Positions 50,205-58,798 of a DNA stretch of 64,000 bases are shown in pieces. Numbering within the stretch: position 1 is the first letter of the stretch; every line of letters starts with the position of its first letter. The stretch lies in the NCBI GenBank assembly GCA_965279065.1, contig OZ257134.1, positions 1,302,001 through 1,366,000 of the forward strand, read 5' to 3'. The position numbers and the translations under genes are program-made. Source of the stretch: JAKAXS01 sp965279065. GTDB taxonomy: Bacteria > Pseudomonadota > Alphaproteobacteria > Rhizobiales > Hyphomicrobiaceae. Below the pieces are notes generated by a model, which saw nothing but the letters and a program-made list of their open reading frames with translations, ran no database searches and was not told the origin of the DNA.

Positions 50205-50855
50205 TCACGGATAAAGCCGCGTCCGCGTCCAGCCTTCGCCGGGGTCCTGGCGACGGAACACGATGCGGTCGTGCAGCCGGAAGGGGCGATCGTGCCAGAA
50301 TTCAATTTCCAGCGGCGTGATGCGAAAACCCGACCAGTGCGGCGGCCGCGGAACCTCGCCCACGCCGAATTTGGCAGTGTACTTCGCCACCGCCTTCTCC
50401 AGCGCGAAGCGACTTTCCAGGGCCCGAGATTGGTCCGACGCCCACGCCCCGATCCGGCTGAGCCGCGGCCGCGTCGCGAAGTACGCATCGGCTTCCCCTG
50501 CCGTCACCGCCGACACGGTGCCCCGGACACGCACTTGCCGTCGCAGACTTTTCCAGTGGAACAGTAGCGCCGCCACGGGATTGCTCTGCAACTCGACGCC
50601 CTTGGCACTCTCCAGGTTCGTGTAGAAGACAAACCCTCGCTCGGCGCCGGCATCCGCGTCGTCCAAACCCTTCAGCAGGACCATGCGCACGTCGGGAACC
50701 CCGCGCGCGTCGACCGTCGCCAGCGCCATCCCGTTGGCGTCGTTGATCTCGCTCGCCGAAGCCTCGGTGAGCCAGCTTTCGAACAGCGCAAATGGCTCGC
50801 CTGCCTCGGAGAAGTCCGGAGCACCCGCCGGCTGCTCCGCCGTATCCGTCGTCAT
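50205..50855 (-). CDS. pdxH: Pyridoxine/pyridoxamine 5'-phosphate oxidase
   Basis: 216-residue FMN enzyme that oxidises PNP or PMP to pyridoxal phosphate. FMN and substrate regions include VRMVLLKGLDDADA, FVFYTNLESAKGVELQSNP, AALLFHWKSLRRQVRVRG and the C-terminal RPPHWSGFRITPLEIEFW. The start MTTDTAEQPAGAPDF is a usual N-terminus. It converges on the methyltransferase gene with 9 bp between stops. Standalone, complete. Confidence 0.96.
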   Translation of the reverse strand: MTTDTAEQPAGAPDFSEAGEPFALFESWLTEASASEINDANGMALATVDARGVPDVRMVLLKGLDDADAGAERGFVFYTNLESAKGVELQSNPVAALLFHWKSLRRQVRVRGTVSAVTAGEADAYFATRPRLSRIGAWASDQSRALESRFALEKAVAKYTAKFGVGEVPRPPHWSGFRITPLEIEFWHDRPFRLHDRIVFRRQDPGEGWTRTRLYP

Positions 50856-51210
50856 GCTGCTTCAACTCCTTGCCCGGCCGCTTGTCCGGGCTGATTGAGC
50901 CCGGCTTAGCTCAGGGCGAGGGCGGTAGCAACGCCGCAGGCCGCTCCGCCGCATCGCCTCGCGAGCCGGCCGAAAGCCCAGTTTTGGCCCGCCACTTGGC
51001 TCCGCGCCGTCGGCACTTTGCGGCTACCCCTCGAGGAGACAAATGCAGCACGCGTTCAATTGGCCATAATAACACACAAAATCAATGACTTGAAATAAGT
51101 CCTGCGTGGTCAACGGAATAATTACTTGTGGACGCTAGATATCTATTGACCCGGTCGATCTGAACATCGGCCATTCACCGAAGTCAGTTGTTGCTAGCAG
51201 CCACCAGTCT
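50856..51210. promoter_or_regulatory. Intergenic region before the membrane GGDEF-EAL gene
   Basis: 355 bp with no supported gene. The last 160 bases are AT-rich. They include an inverted repeat GACTT/AAGTC around GAAAT (51087-51101). Promoters for pdxH (minus) and the GGDEF-EAL gene (plus) must lie here. Confidence 0.4.
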
Positions 51211-53724
51211 ATGTCCGCCTTTCGCTTCTTGAGGAAATTCGCGGTTAGCCGCCTCCCGTCAGGTCACTTCGGCATGACTGGCAAGATGTATGCGATGTCG
51301 GTCGTTGGCCTAGCCGCCTTCGCAGTCGTGGCCGTCTACATTGCGTTCTTCACGATCCAGACCCGGAACGCGATCCAAAGGATCGGGCACGAAGCCCAGG
51401 GTCAGGCCGTGATCACGTCGGAAATCGAGGCCCTGCAAGGCGATCAGCGCGGCTTGGTTCTGGCGCTGCTGCAGACACCACAAAAAACACTGACCGACTC
51501 CGATCTTGCGATTCTCAAGCAATCGGTGGACAGGCTTCATCAGCTCAACGGCAAGGTCGAGGGCGGCGGGATCGTTGCCGAGGCTGACCTGGATAGTCTT
51601 GTCGAGTTTGCCTCCGATTTGACCCCAGTCGCGGGTTTGGGACCGCAGGACAGGCAGCCGAGCCTGACGCTGGTTTTAAAGCTGCTTGCGAGCGTCGACA
51701 GGCAGCTGCACGCAGCCGCATCGCGCCAAGCGCACGGCCTAAGCGCCAAGCTCGCCCAGATTGCTGCCATGGGCGACGAACTCGCTCGCTGCGTGGCTGT
51801 CATGGCGCTGCTGCTCATAGGCTTCATCGTGCCCCTGATGGCAATGACGATTACCCGCTTCACGCGGCGCATCAACAGCATCACGCGCACGATGCATAGC
51901 ATCGCCGACTGCGAAACCGGCATCGACGTGCCCTCGGTCATCGACGTCGACGAGGTCGGCGACCTGGCCCGCGCCGTGCAGGTCTTCAAGCGCAATACCA
52001 TCGCGCTCCAGCGCAACAGCAGCGAGATCCTACGCCTCAACAGCTGGTTCGACCTTGCGCTCAACAATATCCACGGCGGCCTGTCGATCTTCGATCAGAA
52101 CCGTGAACTCGTCATGTGCAACGAGCGCTATCTCGAGCTCTACGGCCTGCCGAAGAGCTTCGGTCGTCCCGGAACCAGCCTCAACGTGATCCTGCAGCAT
52201 TGGAAGGACAATGGACTTGCCCTGACGGCCGATGGCGGCGTGAACTTCGATGTCGACGCCGAGGTCGAGAGCTATGCAGCTTCCATCGCCGAACAGCGCG
52301 AGTTCGCGCGCATCCATGCGCTGCCGAACGGCAGAAGCGTGCTCATCTCGTGCCGCCCCTCGCTCGACGGCGGCTGGGTCGACGTGCACGAGGACGTGAC
52401 CGACCGCATCGAATCCGACCAGACCATCGAGCGCCTGGCGCATAGCGACCTGCTGACGGGCCTGATGAACCGTCACAAGTTCATCAAGACCCTGTCCACC
52501 CGCGTCACCAACGTCGGCGAGAGCCCGAAGTTTGCGGTCGTTCTGGTCGACATCCCCAACTTCAAGCGCGTCAACGACACCTACGGCCACGAAACCGGCG
52601 ATCAGGTCTTGAAGGTCGTCGCGGAGCGTCTGCAAGGCCTAGCCGGCACCGACGACGGCCTGGCTCGCATGGAGGGCGACGGTTTCGCCATGATCAGGGC
52701 GCAAGCCGACGCCGCCGCCGCAGCGGTTTTCGCCGCTCAATTGTGCAGTGTCGCCTCGCAGGCGATCGAGATCGACGGCCAGTCCATCGACATCGGCGTC
52801 AACGCCGGTGTCGCCCTGTCGCCCGATCATGGCGATACCGCCGGCGAGTTGCTGCAGCGGGCCGAACTTGCACTCAATCAATCCAAGGCCGCGACCGACC
52901 GCGGCTTTGCCTTGTTCGACGCCGATCATGAAATCAGCGTCCGCGAGCACGAAGCTCTGAAGAACGATCTCAAGTTGGCATTCGAACTCGGTCAGTTCGA
53001 ACTGCACTATCAGCCGATCATGGACTACAAGACGCGCCAGATCACCAGCGTCGAGGCGCTGATGCGCTGGCGCCATCCCACGCGCGGCTCGGTGTCCCCG
53101 AGCGTCTTCATCTCGATCGCCGAGGAAACCGGGCTGATCAACGAACTTGGCAAGTGGGCGATCGGCCGTGCCTGCACCGATGCGCTCGCCTGGCCCAGCC
53201 ACGTGCGCGTAGCCGTCAACCTGTCTGCCAACCAGTTCCGTCAGGGTGACCTGCACACCATCACCCATGCCGCTTTGCGCGCCTCCGGCTTGCCGCCCAG
53301 GCGCCTGGAATTCGAAGTTACCGAGTCGCTGCTGCTGTCCGACGAACTGCGGACGCGGCGTACGCTAAATCGCCTCAAGGCCATGGGCATTCGCATCGCC
53401 CTGGACGACTTCGGCACGGGCTACGCCTCGCTGAGCTACCTGCGGTCGTTCCCGTTCGACAAGATCAAGATCGACCAGACCTTCGTGCGCGACCTGCCGC
53501 GCGATGCCGACTGCAACGCCATCGTGCGTTCTGTCGTGCTCCTGGCCCGCATGCTCGGTATGCGCACCGTGGCGGAGGGCATCGAAACCGTCGACCACCT
53601 GAGCCAGGTCGTGGCCGCCGGTTGCGACGAGATCCAGGGCTATTACCTCAGCCGGCCCGTTCCGGCCGCCGCCGTACCCGACATCATCGCCGACTGCGAG
53701 TGCCGGCTGACCGAGGCGGCCTGA
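51211..53724 (+). CDS. Membrane HAMP-PAS-GGDEF(degenerate)-EAL c-di-GMP phosphodiesterase
   Basis: 837-residue inner-membrane signalling protein. TM1 is about residues 30-50 (MYAMSVVGLAAFAVVAVYIA) and TM2 about 193-215 (VAVMALLLIGFIVPLMAMTI), bounding a periplasmic sensor region. A HAMP linker, a PAS-like domain (LALNNIHGGLSIFDQNRELV), GGDEF and EAL domains follow. The GGDEF motif is degenerate, MEGDGFAMI at about 488, so no cyclase activity is expected. EAL is intact (VEALMRWRHP at about 615, NLSANQF, EVTESLLL, DDFGTGYASLSYL). It should hydrolyse c-di-GMP, possibly controlled by GTP binding to the dead GGDEF. Confidence 0.94.
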   Translation: MSAFRFLRKFAVSRLPSGHFGMTGKMYAMSVVGLAAFAVVAVYIAFFTIQTRNAIQRIGHEAQGQAVITSEIEALQGDQRGLVLALLQTPQKTLTDSDLAILKQSVDRLHQLNGKVEGGGIVAEADLDSLVEFASDLTPVAGLGPQDRQPSLTLVLKLLASVDRQLHAAASRQAHGLSAKLAQIAAMGDELARCVAVMALLLIGFIVPLMAMTITRFTRRINSITRTMHSIADCETGIDVPSVIDVDEVGDLARAVQVFKRNTIALQRNSSEILRLNSWFDLALNNIHGGLSIFDQNRELVMCNERYLELYGLPKSFGRPGTSLNVILQHWKDNGLALTADGGVNFDVDAEVESYAASIAEQREFARIHALPNGRSVLISCRPSLDGGWVDVHEDVTDRIESDQTIERLAHSDLLTGLMNRHKFIKTLSTRVTNVGESPKFAVVLVDIPNFKRVNDTYGHETGDQVLKVVAERLQGLAGTDDGLARMEGDGFAMIRAQADAAAAAVFAAQLCSVASQAIEIDGQSIDIGVNAGVALSPDHGDTAGELLQRAELALNQSKAATDRGFALFDADHEISVREHEALKNDLKLAFELGQFELHYQPIMDYKTRQITSVEALMRWRHPTRGSVSPSVFISIAEETGLINELGKWAIGRACTDALAWPSHVRVAVNLSANQFRQGDLHTITHAALRASGLPPRRLEFEVTESLLLSDELRTRRTLNRLKAMGIRIALDDFGTGYASLSYLRSFPFDKIKIDQTFVRDLPRDADCNAIVRSVVLLARMLGMRTVAEGIETVDHLSQVVAAGCDEIQGYYLSRPVPAAAVPDIIADCECRLTEAA

Positions 53725-54006
53725 CGCCCCGAACGTGCTGGTATACGGCCAATTCTGCGCTGCCAACCCGACTAAAAACCACCAGCCCTTCGCCGTTAGT
53801 CTCAGATCCCGCGAAGATTTTTCTGCTGCCAGCGTGTCTTGGAAAGACCAACCTGCTTGTCTATAGTGCCCCTGGGGTGCACGTGAGCGACAGGACCGCA
53901 CAGAGCGGGGCCGGGGGCTTAGACGAGTCATGGCGCCGTGGAGCTGTTGCCCGACCGGCGTCGGGCCGCAAGGTCATGCGTACGCGGGAGTGGGAGCTTC
54001 ATCACG

Positions 54007-55515
54007 ATGAGATGCAATCCTTGGCGTTGGCTGTGGGGGGTCATTCCCATTGCGATGTTGACGTGGCTGGCCTTTACCTGGGAGCGCGAGGGCATCGAGA
54101 CGGACCTGCGGTCCCGGTCGGAGGCTGCCCTGCAGGACCAAGGCTACAGCTGGGGCGAAGTGTCCGTCGAAGGCCGCGATGCCTTCCTGTCGGGTGTCGC
54201 CCCCGATGAGGCACAGCCCTACCGCGCGACCGAGACGGTCCGCAAAGTCAGGGGCGTGCGCATCGTACGCAGCCGCACCGACGGCTCGCCCGCTGCCGTA
54301 GCCGCGCCGGAGCCACCGACGGACACGCAGACCGCCGAGGCGCGACCCGTTCCCGTGCCCCAACCTGAACCCAAGTCTGAGACTGAACCCCAGGCTGAGC
54401 GCGTCGAGCCGCCACCCGCGCCGGAAGTCGCAGCCGAACCGCAGGAGGCGCCTCCTGCCGCCGCGGCATCCCGGGACCTGTCGGCAGCCGAACGCGCCGA
54501 GCTGGAAGGCAAATGGCGGGCTGCCGAGGAACACGAACGCAGTTGGCGGTCGTCGAACGGCGCCAGTGCCGCCAAGTCGCCTGATGACGGCAAGGCAGAG
54601 GAGGCCGCGCGCCTGAAGGCGGCCGAGCAGGCCAGAGCCGACGCCGAGGCGAAAGCCGCTGAGCAAGCCAGAGCCGACGCCGACGCAAAGGCTGCAGAGG
54701 AGGCCAGGGCCGCTGAGGACGCGAAGGCGGCCGAAGACAAGGCCGCTGAAGAAGCCGAACAGAAGCGTCTGGCCGACGAGCGTCGGCAGAAGGCCGCGGA
54801 AGAGGCAAAAGCTGCTGAAGAAGCCAAGGCTGCTGAAGACGCCAGGGCCGCTGAAGCAGCCAAGGCTAAGGAAGAAGCCGCAGAAGCTGAAAAGAAGCGT
54901 CTTGCCGACGAGGAACAGCGCAAGGCCGACGAGCGTGAGCAGGCCGAGTCCGAGGCCGAGGCGCAGCGCCTCGCCGACGAGCAAGCCAAGGCGGAGGAGG
55001 CTGCAGAAGCCAAGCGCAAGGCCGACGAGCAAGCCGCCGCCGCCAAGCAGGCCGAAGATGACGCGGCCGCAGAGCGCAAGCGCGAGGAGGAGACCGCCGC
55101 CGCCCGGCAGAAGGACACCGAGGAGGTGAAACGCAAGGCCGAGGCCGACCACTGCCAGGGCCTGATGCGCAGTGCCATGGCGGAAGGCGTCATCAACTTC
55201 GCGCGCGCCAAATCCGACCTGACCCGCGATAGCTTCCTGACGCTCGATCGCTTGGCGGGTATCGTCAAGGTGTGCCCGCAGGCGCGCATCAACATCGCCG
55301 GACATACCGACGGCGAAGGTGAAGTGGCGCGCAACCAGGGTCTGTCGGAACGCCGGGCCAAGGCGGTAGGCGACTACCTCATCTCCAAGGGTGTCGAGGC
55401 CTCGCGTGTCACGACGGAAGGCTTCGGCAAATCCCGTCCGATCGCACCCAATGATACACCCGAAGGCATGCGCCAGAACCGTCGCATCGAGTTCAGCGTC
55501 ACGCCGAAGCCATAA
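54007..55515 (+). CDS. BON-coiled coil-OmpA periplasmic protein
   Basis: 502 residues from ATG 54007 (GGGAG upstream). One N-terminal TM helix (WRWLWGVIPIAMLTWLAFTW) faces the rest to the periplasm. Residues 30-85 look like a BON domain (DQGYSWGEVSVEGRDAFLSG, TVRKVRGVRIVRSRT). A Pro/Glu linker and a 170-residue Ala/Glu/Lys coiled coil like TolA domain II (about 180-375) follow. The C-terminal OmpA domain binds peptidoglycan (NIAGHTDGEG, LSERRAKAVGDYLISKG, RQNRRIEFSV). BON plus OmpA resembles mycobacterial ArfA. It is first in a three-gene locus. Confidence 0.9.
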   Translation: MRCNPWRWLWGVIPIAMLTWLAFTWEREGIETDLRSRSEAALQDQGYSWGEVSVEGRDAFLSGVAPDEAQPYRATETVRKVRGVRIVRSRTDGSPAAVAAPEPPTDTQTAEARPVPVPQPEPKSETEPQAERVEPPPAPEVAAEPQEAPPAAAASRDLSAAERAELEGKWRAAEEHERSWRSSNGASAAKSPDDGKAEEAARLKAAEQARADAEAKAAEQARADADAKAAEEARAAEDAKAAEDKAAEEAEQKRLADERRQKAAEEAKAAEEAKAAEDARAAEAAKAKEEAAEAEKKRLADEEQRKADEREQAESEAEAQRLADEQAKAEEAAEAKRKADEQAAAAKQAEDDAAAERKREEETAAARQKDTEEVKRKAEADHCQGLMRSAMAEGVINFARAKSDLTRDSFLTLDRLAGIVKVCPQARINIAGHTDGEGEVARNQGLSERRAKAVGDYLISKGVEASRVTTEGFGKSRPIAPNDTPEGMRQNRRIEFSVTPKP

Positions 55516-55536
55516 CAGACAGGTTTGGAGTTCCCG

Positions 55537-55638
55537 ATGGAGTATCTGTTTTTCAAGCTGATCTGGTACGTGGCCGTGGCCTTCGCCATCGGCTTGCTGG
55601 TGGGCTGGATTTCGTGCGGACGGACGCAAGACGAGTAA
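55537..55638 (+). CDS. 33-residue single-pass membrane peptide
   Basis: Short ORF between the BON-OmpA and H3TH genes: MEYLFFKLIWYVAVAFAIGL, then LVGWISCGRTQDE. GGAG lies six bases upstream of the ATG. It begins 22 bp after the OmpA gene stop and ends 45 bp before the next start, so it appears to be part of the operon. One TM helix (about 4-26) is followed by a short polar tail containing Cys. It may be an assembly or bridging subunit. Confidence 0.7.
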   Translation: MEYLFFKLIWYVAVAFAIGLLVGWISCGRTQDE

Positions 55639-55682
55639 CGGTGCGCACGGCTTGGCGCCGTCCCGCGCGGGAGAGTTGACCG

Positions 55683-57404
55683 ATGTACATGCTGGTACTG
55701 CAGACGTTTCTGTTGATGCTCGCGGCCTTTATCCTGGGCGCGGCGTTGGCCTGCTTCTTCAAGCGGTCCCTGCACCGCTTCGCCGCCGATGACGTTCCCG
55801 ACGCAGTGCTCCACGTAGACGTGCCCCCCGCCGTGGCTCGCTCCGCCGCAGTCGCACCCGTCGCCGGCCCCCCGGTCGTCGTCACGCGCGCCGAGGCGCA
55901 ACGCTTCGAACGCGCCCTGAAGGGCGACGTCGCCGACGCCGCCGTGGTTGCGGCACCGACCGTGCGCCAGGCCGGCCCGGTCATCGAGGTCCAGCCCTTG
56001 CCGGTACCACCGCCGCCCGCGCCGCCGCCGGCCAGCGTTCAAGTCCGTGAGATTCCGCTCGTTTCGCGCGACGACGATGCTGCAGCCTCCGGCCCGCAGA
56101 CGCCCTACGCCTCCGAAGCCCTCGCTGTGGCCGCCGGAGCAATGGTCGCAGGCGAGACCTACAACGCCATCGCCGTCGCCAGCCACGACGGCTCGATGCT
56201 GCCGCCGCCCGCCATCGTCGAAGCCGAATTACCGCCGCCGCAGCTGCCCGAACCGCCGCCCGCACCGTTGCCGGTTCCACGCGTCGAGATTCCGACGCCG
56301 CCCCGGCCGGAAGATGCGCCCGAGCCGCCGCATGCCAACTACGTCCACGAGGCCATCGCCACAGTTGGCGAGTATGAGCCGGCACCGGAACTGCCCGCGG
56401 CCGAATTTGACCTGCCCGTTCCAGACAATCCGGACGACTTTTCGCTTCCCCCCGAGGGCGAGACTTACGCCTCGGTCGCCGTCGGCGATGCCGGGTCGGC
56501 CGCGGTCCAGCCTGCCGCCCCCGCTGCGCCGCCCGCTCCCGTCGAAGACGCCGTGGTCGAAACCAAACCGAACCATGTCGCGACGGCTCTGGCCGCTGCG
56601 GCCGGCATCGCCGCCGAACGCGCCGCTGTCGCCTTTGTCGGCGACACGACCGGCGATGCAGACGACCTGACCCGGATCCAGGGCATAGACCAGGTGATCT
56701 CCGATCGCCTCAACTACGTGGGCGTGACCCGCTTCTCCCAGATCGCCAGATGGAGCGCGGACGACGTCCGCCGCATTGACCAGACGCTCGGCTTCTTCGG
56801 CCGCATCAAGGATGAGTATTGGATCGATCAGGCCAAGTTGCTGGCCGCCGGCGCCGATGACTCAGCTCCCCCGCCCGCGCAGGCCCCTCGCCACGCGACC
56901 CCGGCCGGCGCGGCCGATATCGCTACGGCGGCCGCCGCCGCCGCCGCCGCGGCCATGGCTGCCTCCTATTCGCGGCCCGCGCCGCAGTCGGATACGCCCG
57001 CCCGTCCCGTCAAGCTGGCCGATGCCATTCGCGAAAACGCCGAACCGGCCGACGCAGACGCCGACGGCGGCCCCGACACCGGCACCCGTTCGGGATTGAC
57101 GGGGTTGCGCTCCGTCCGCGCCGAGGCTCTGCTCGGCGACGACGTGGACTTCGTGCGCGGCGATTTGGAAGATCTCAAGCGCATTCGCGGCATCGGCGTG
57201 CTGATCGAGAAGAAGCTGAACTCGCTCGGCATCACCAGCTACGAGCAGGTCGCCAACTGGACCGCCGCCGACGTGGAGCGGATCAGCGAAGTCCTCGACT
57301 TCAAGGGCCGCATCGAGCGCGAGAACTGGATCGAGCAGGCGCGCATCCTCGCCTCCGGCGGCCAGACCGAGTTCTCCCGCCGCGTCGACCGCGGCGAGGT
57401 TTAG
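55683..57404 (+). CDS. Membrane-anchored double H3TH (COG3743-like) protein
   Basis: 573-residue protein. The N-terminal TM (YMLVLQTFLLMLAAFILGAA, about 2-24) is followed by basic KRSLHRF, which by the positive-inside rule puts the C-terminus in the cytoplasm. Residues 35-320 are Pro/Ala/Glu-rich and disordered. Two H3TH domains follow: about 327-390 (IQGIDQVISDRLNYVGVTRF, FFGRIKDEYWIDQAKLL) and 496-560 (IRGIGVLIEKKLNSLGITSY, FKGRIERENWIEQARIL). H3TH folds occur in flap-endonuclease-like DNA binders and at the C-terminus of some NuoE and L21 proteins. No nuclease residues are seen. Its stop overlaps the GIY-YIG gene stop by 4 bp. Confidence 0.85.
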   Translation: MYMLVLQTFLLMLAAFILGAALACFFKRSLHRFAADDVPDAVLHVDVPPAVARSAAVAPVAGPPVVVTRAEAQRFERALKGDVADAAVVAAPTVRQAGPVIEVQPLPVPPPPAPPPASVQVREIPLVSRDDDAAASGPQTPYASEALAVAAGAMVAGETYNAIAVASHDGSMLPPPAIVEAELPPPQLPEPPPAPLPVPRVEIPTPPRPEDAPEPPHANYVHEAIATVGEYEPAPELPAAEFDLPVPDNPDDFSLPPEGETYASVAVGDAGSAAVQPAAPAAPPAPVEDAVVETKPNHVATALAAAAGIAAERAAVAFVGDTTGDADDLTRIQGIDQVISDRLNYVGVTRFSQIARWSADDVRRIDQTLGFFGRIKDEYWIDQAKLLAAGADDSAPPPAQAPRHATPAGAADIATAAAAAAAAAMAASYSRPAPQSDTPARPVKLADAIRENAEPADADADGGPDTGTRSGLTGLRSVRAEALLGDDVDFVRGDLEDLKRIRGIGVLIEKKLNSLGITSYEQVANWTAADVERISEVLDFKGRIERENWIEQARILASGGQTEFSRRVDRGEV

Positions 57405-57832
57405 GCTCTCATTCGCGCAGCGCGCATTCTGTTGGCAAATGGCTTCTTGCCGACGACGCGCGTGAATGCGTCGATGAGCCGGTGCTCGGCGCCGGCATAG
57501 TCATCAACTGCTGCCCAGGTGACGAGTTTCGGACAGATCAGCTGCAGTAACGCTTGACCGCCGCGATGCGGCCGTCGGTCGCCATACTTGTGGCGGTAGA
57601 ACTCTCTGAGCCGACGTTGAAGATGCTTCGAGCGCCCGATGTAAAGGATCTCCTCGTCGTCGATCCATTGCGCAAGGTCGATATCGTTCAAGCAGTCTAA
57701 CGACGGCGGAGACCGGTCGCGAAGGCTCACGACGTAGACGCCAGGGCCGCGTTCGCTGATGGCGGTTTCCCAGGCGATAGGACCATTGTATGCGAGCCCA
57801 ACGTTCTCGAAGAGATCTTTGACCCGCAACAT
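57401..57832 (-). CDS. GIY-YIG domain protein
   Basis: 143-residue protein with a GIY-YIG nuclease core: PGVYVVSL, 30 residues later EILYIGRSKHLQRRLREFYR, then conserved Arg and Glu (AEHRLIDAFTRVVGKKP). It lacks the UvrC helicase-binding or homing-endonuclease extensions. It may be a free-standing nuclease. By eye it is less GC-rich than flanking genes, suggesting recent arrival. It is convergent with the H3TH gene (stops overlap) and 10 bp from the hydrolase gene. Confidence 0.85.
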   Translation of the reverse strand: MLRVKDLFENVGLAYNGPIAWETAISERGPGVYVVSLRDRSPPSLDCLNDIDLAQWIDDEEILYIGRSKHLQRRLREFYRHKYGDRRPHRGGQALLQLICPKLVTWAAVDDYAGAEHRLIDAFTRVVGKKPFANRMRAARMRA

Positions 57833-57842
57833 CGTGCCACCC

Positions 57843-58763
57843 CTAGGCCGGAGCGTCTGCCGCCTGCGTCACTTGCGGCGCTGCCCCTGCAGCATCCAGA
57901 AAATCCCGCACCACGCCGATGCTCGCAGCATCCCGTAACAATGGCGCGTGCCCTTGACCCTTCACCACATGCGCCGAGCAGGCCGGATGCCGTCGCTTCA
58001 TCTCATCGACGGTCTCCGCCGACAGGATGTCGGACGTTTCCCCGCGCAGCACTAGCAACGGTACGCGCTTCAGCGCCTCGAACTGCGGCCAGAGCGCCGG
58101 TGCCGGCTTGTCCAGCACTGAGATGGCATGCGACAGCTTCGGATCATAGCCCGGCGCCGGCCGCCCGTTGCGCTCGTTGAACCATTGCCGCGCCACCGCG
58201 TCCCACTCGCTGTCGGCGACCGAGGGAAACGCCTTGCGGCTCATGTCGGCGACGAGCTGGGCTGCTTCCTTCCAGCTGCGCGGCAGCGGCATGCGGCCGA
58301 CGTAAGCCGAAATCCGCGTCAGGCCCTTGCGCTCGATCACCGGACCGATGTCGTTCAGCACGAGGCAGCCGATGAGACGCGGCTGCGCTGCCGCCATGAT
58401 CATGGCGATCAACCCGCCGCGCGACGTACCGACGATCGCCGCATCGGTCAGCCCGGCGAACGTCATGAAATCGATAACGTCGAGCATCTCGATCGGCACG
58501 GCGTAATTCTTCCAGTCCTTGTCCCACTCCGACAAGCCGCGCCCGCGATAGTCGACGGTGTAGACATCGCGTGGGCTGCCGCCGTGCGCGGCAATCGCCA
58601 GCGCGAAGTCGTGGAAATCGCGTCCATTGCGCGTCAGGCCGGGGAGGCAGACCACGGCGCGGCGCCCGACGGCCGGACGCGCGGCCGGATAGTGCCGCGC
58701 GTGAAGCCTCAGTCCATCCCGAGACGTGTAGGTGATCTCCCGGAAACCATCGCCGCTTGCCAT
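57843..58763 (-). CDS. Alpha/beta hydrolase
   Basis: 306-residue alpha/beta hydrolase: an oxyanion-region VVCLPGLTRNGRDFHDFALA, nucleophile GTSRGGLIAMIMAA (Ser), DVYTVDYRGRGLSEWDKDW, and C-terminal Asp/His in LVLRGETSDILSAETVDEM and VKGQGHAPLL. The substrate is unknown. The start MASGDGFREITYTSRDGLRL fits. It is oriented toward the GIY-YIG gene and is 35 bp downstream of the transglycosylase gene. Confidence 0.93.
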   Translation of the reverse strand: MASGDGFREITYTSRDGLRLHARHYPAARPAVGRRAVVCLPGLTRNGRDFHDFALAIAAHGGSPRDVYTVDYRGRGLSEWDKDWKNYAVPIEMLDVIDFMTFAGLTDAAIVGTSRGGLIAMIMAAAQPRLIGCLVLNDIGPVIERKGLTRISAYVGRMPLPRSWKEAAQLVADMSRKAFPSVADSEWDAVARQWFNERNGRPAPGYDPKLSHAISVLDKPAPALWPQFEALKRVPLLVLRGETSDILSAETVDEMKRRHPACSAHVVKGQGHAPLLRDAASIGVVRDFLDAAGAAPQVTQAADAPA

Positions 58764-58798
58764 TCAGTCTCCCCCATCAAATCCTGCCGCAGGCAAAC

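Noticed and set aside
54590..55150. Apparent tandem DNA repeats in the OmpA gene
   Set aside because: The repetition follows codons for an Ala/Glu/Lys coiled coil and is not a regular DNA repeat or CRISPR.
53974..55629. 551-codon minus-strand frame opposite the BON-OmpA gene
   Set aside because: Leu/Gly-rich translation of the antisense of an Ala/Lys/Glu coiled coil; not a real membrane protein.
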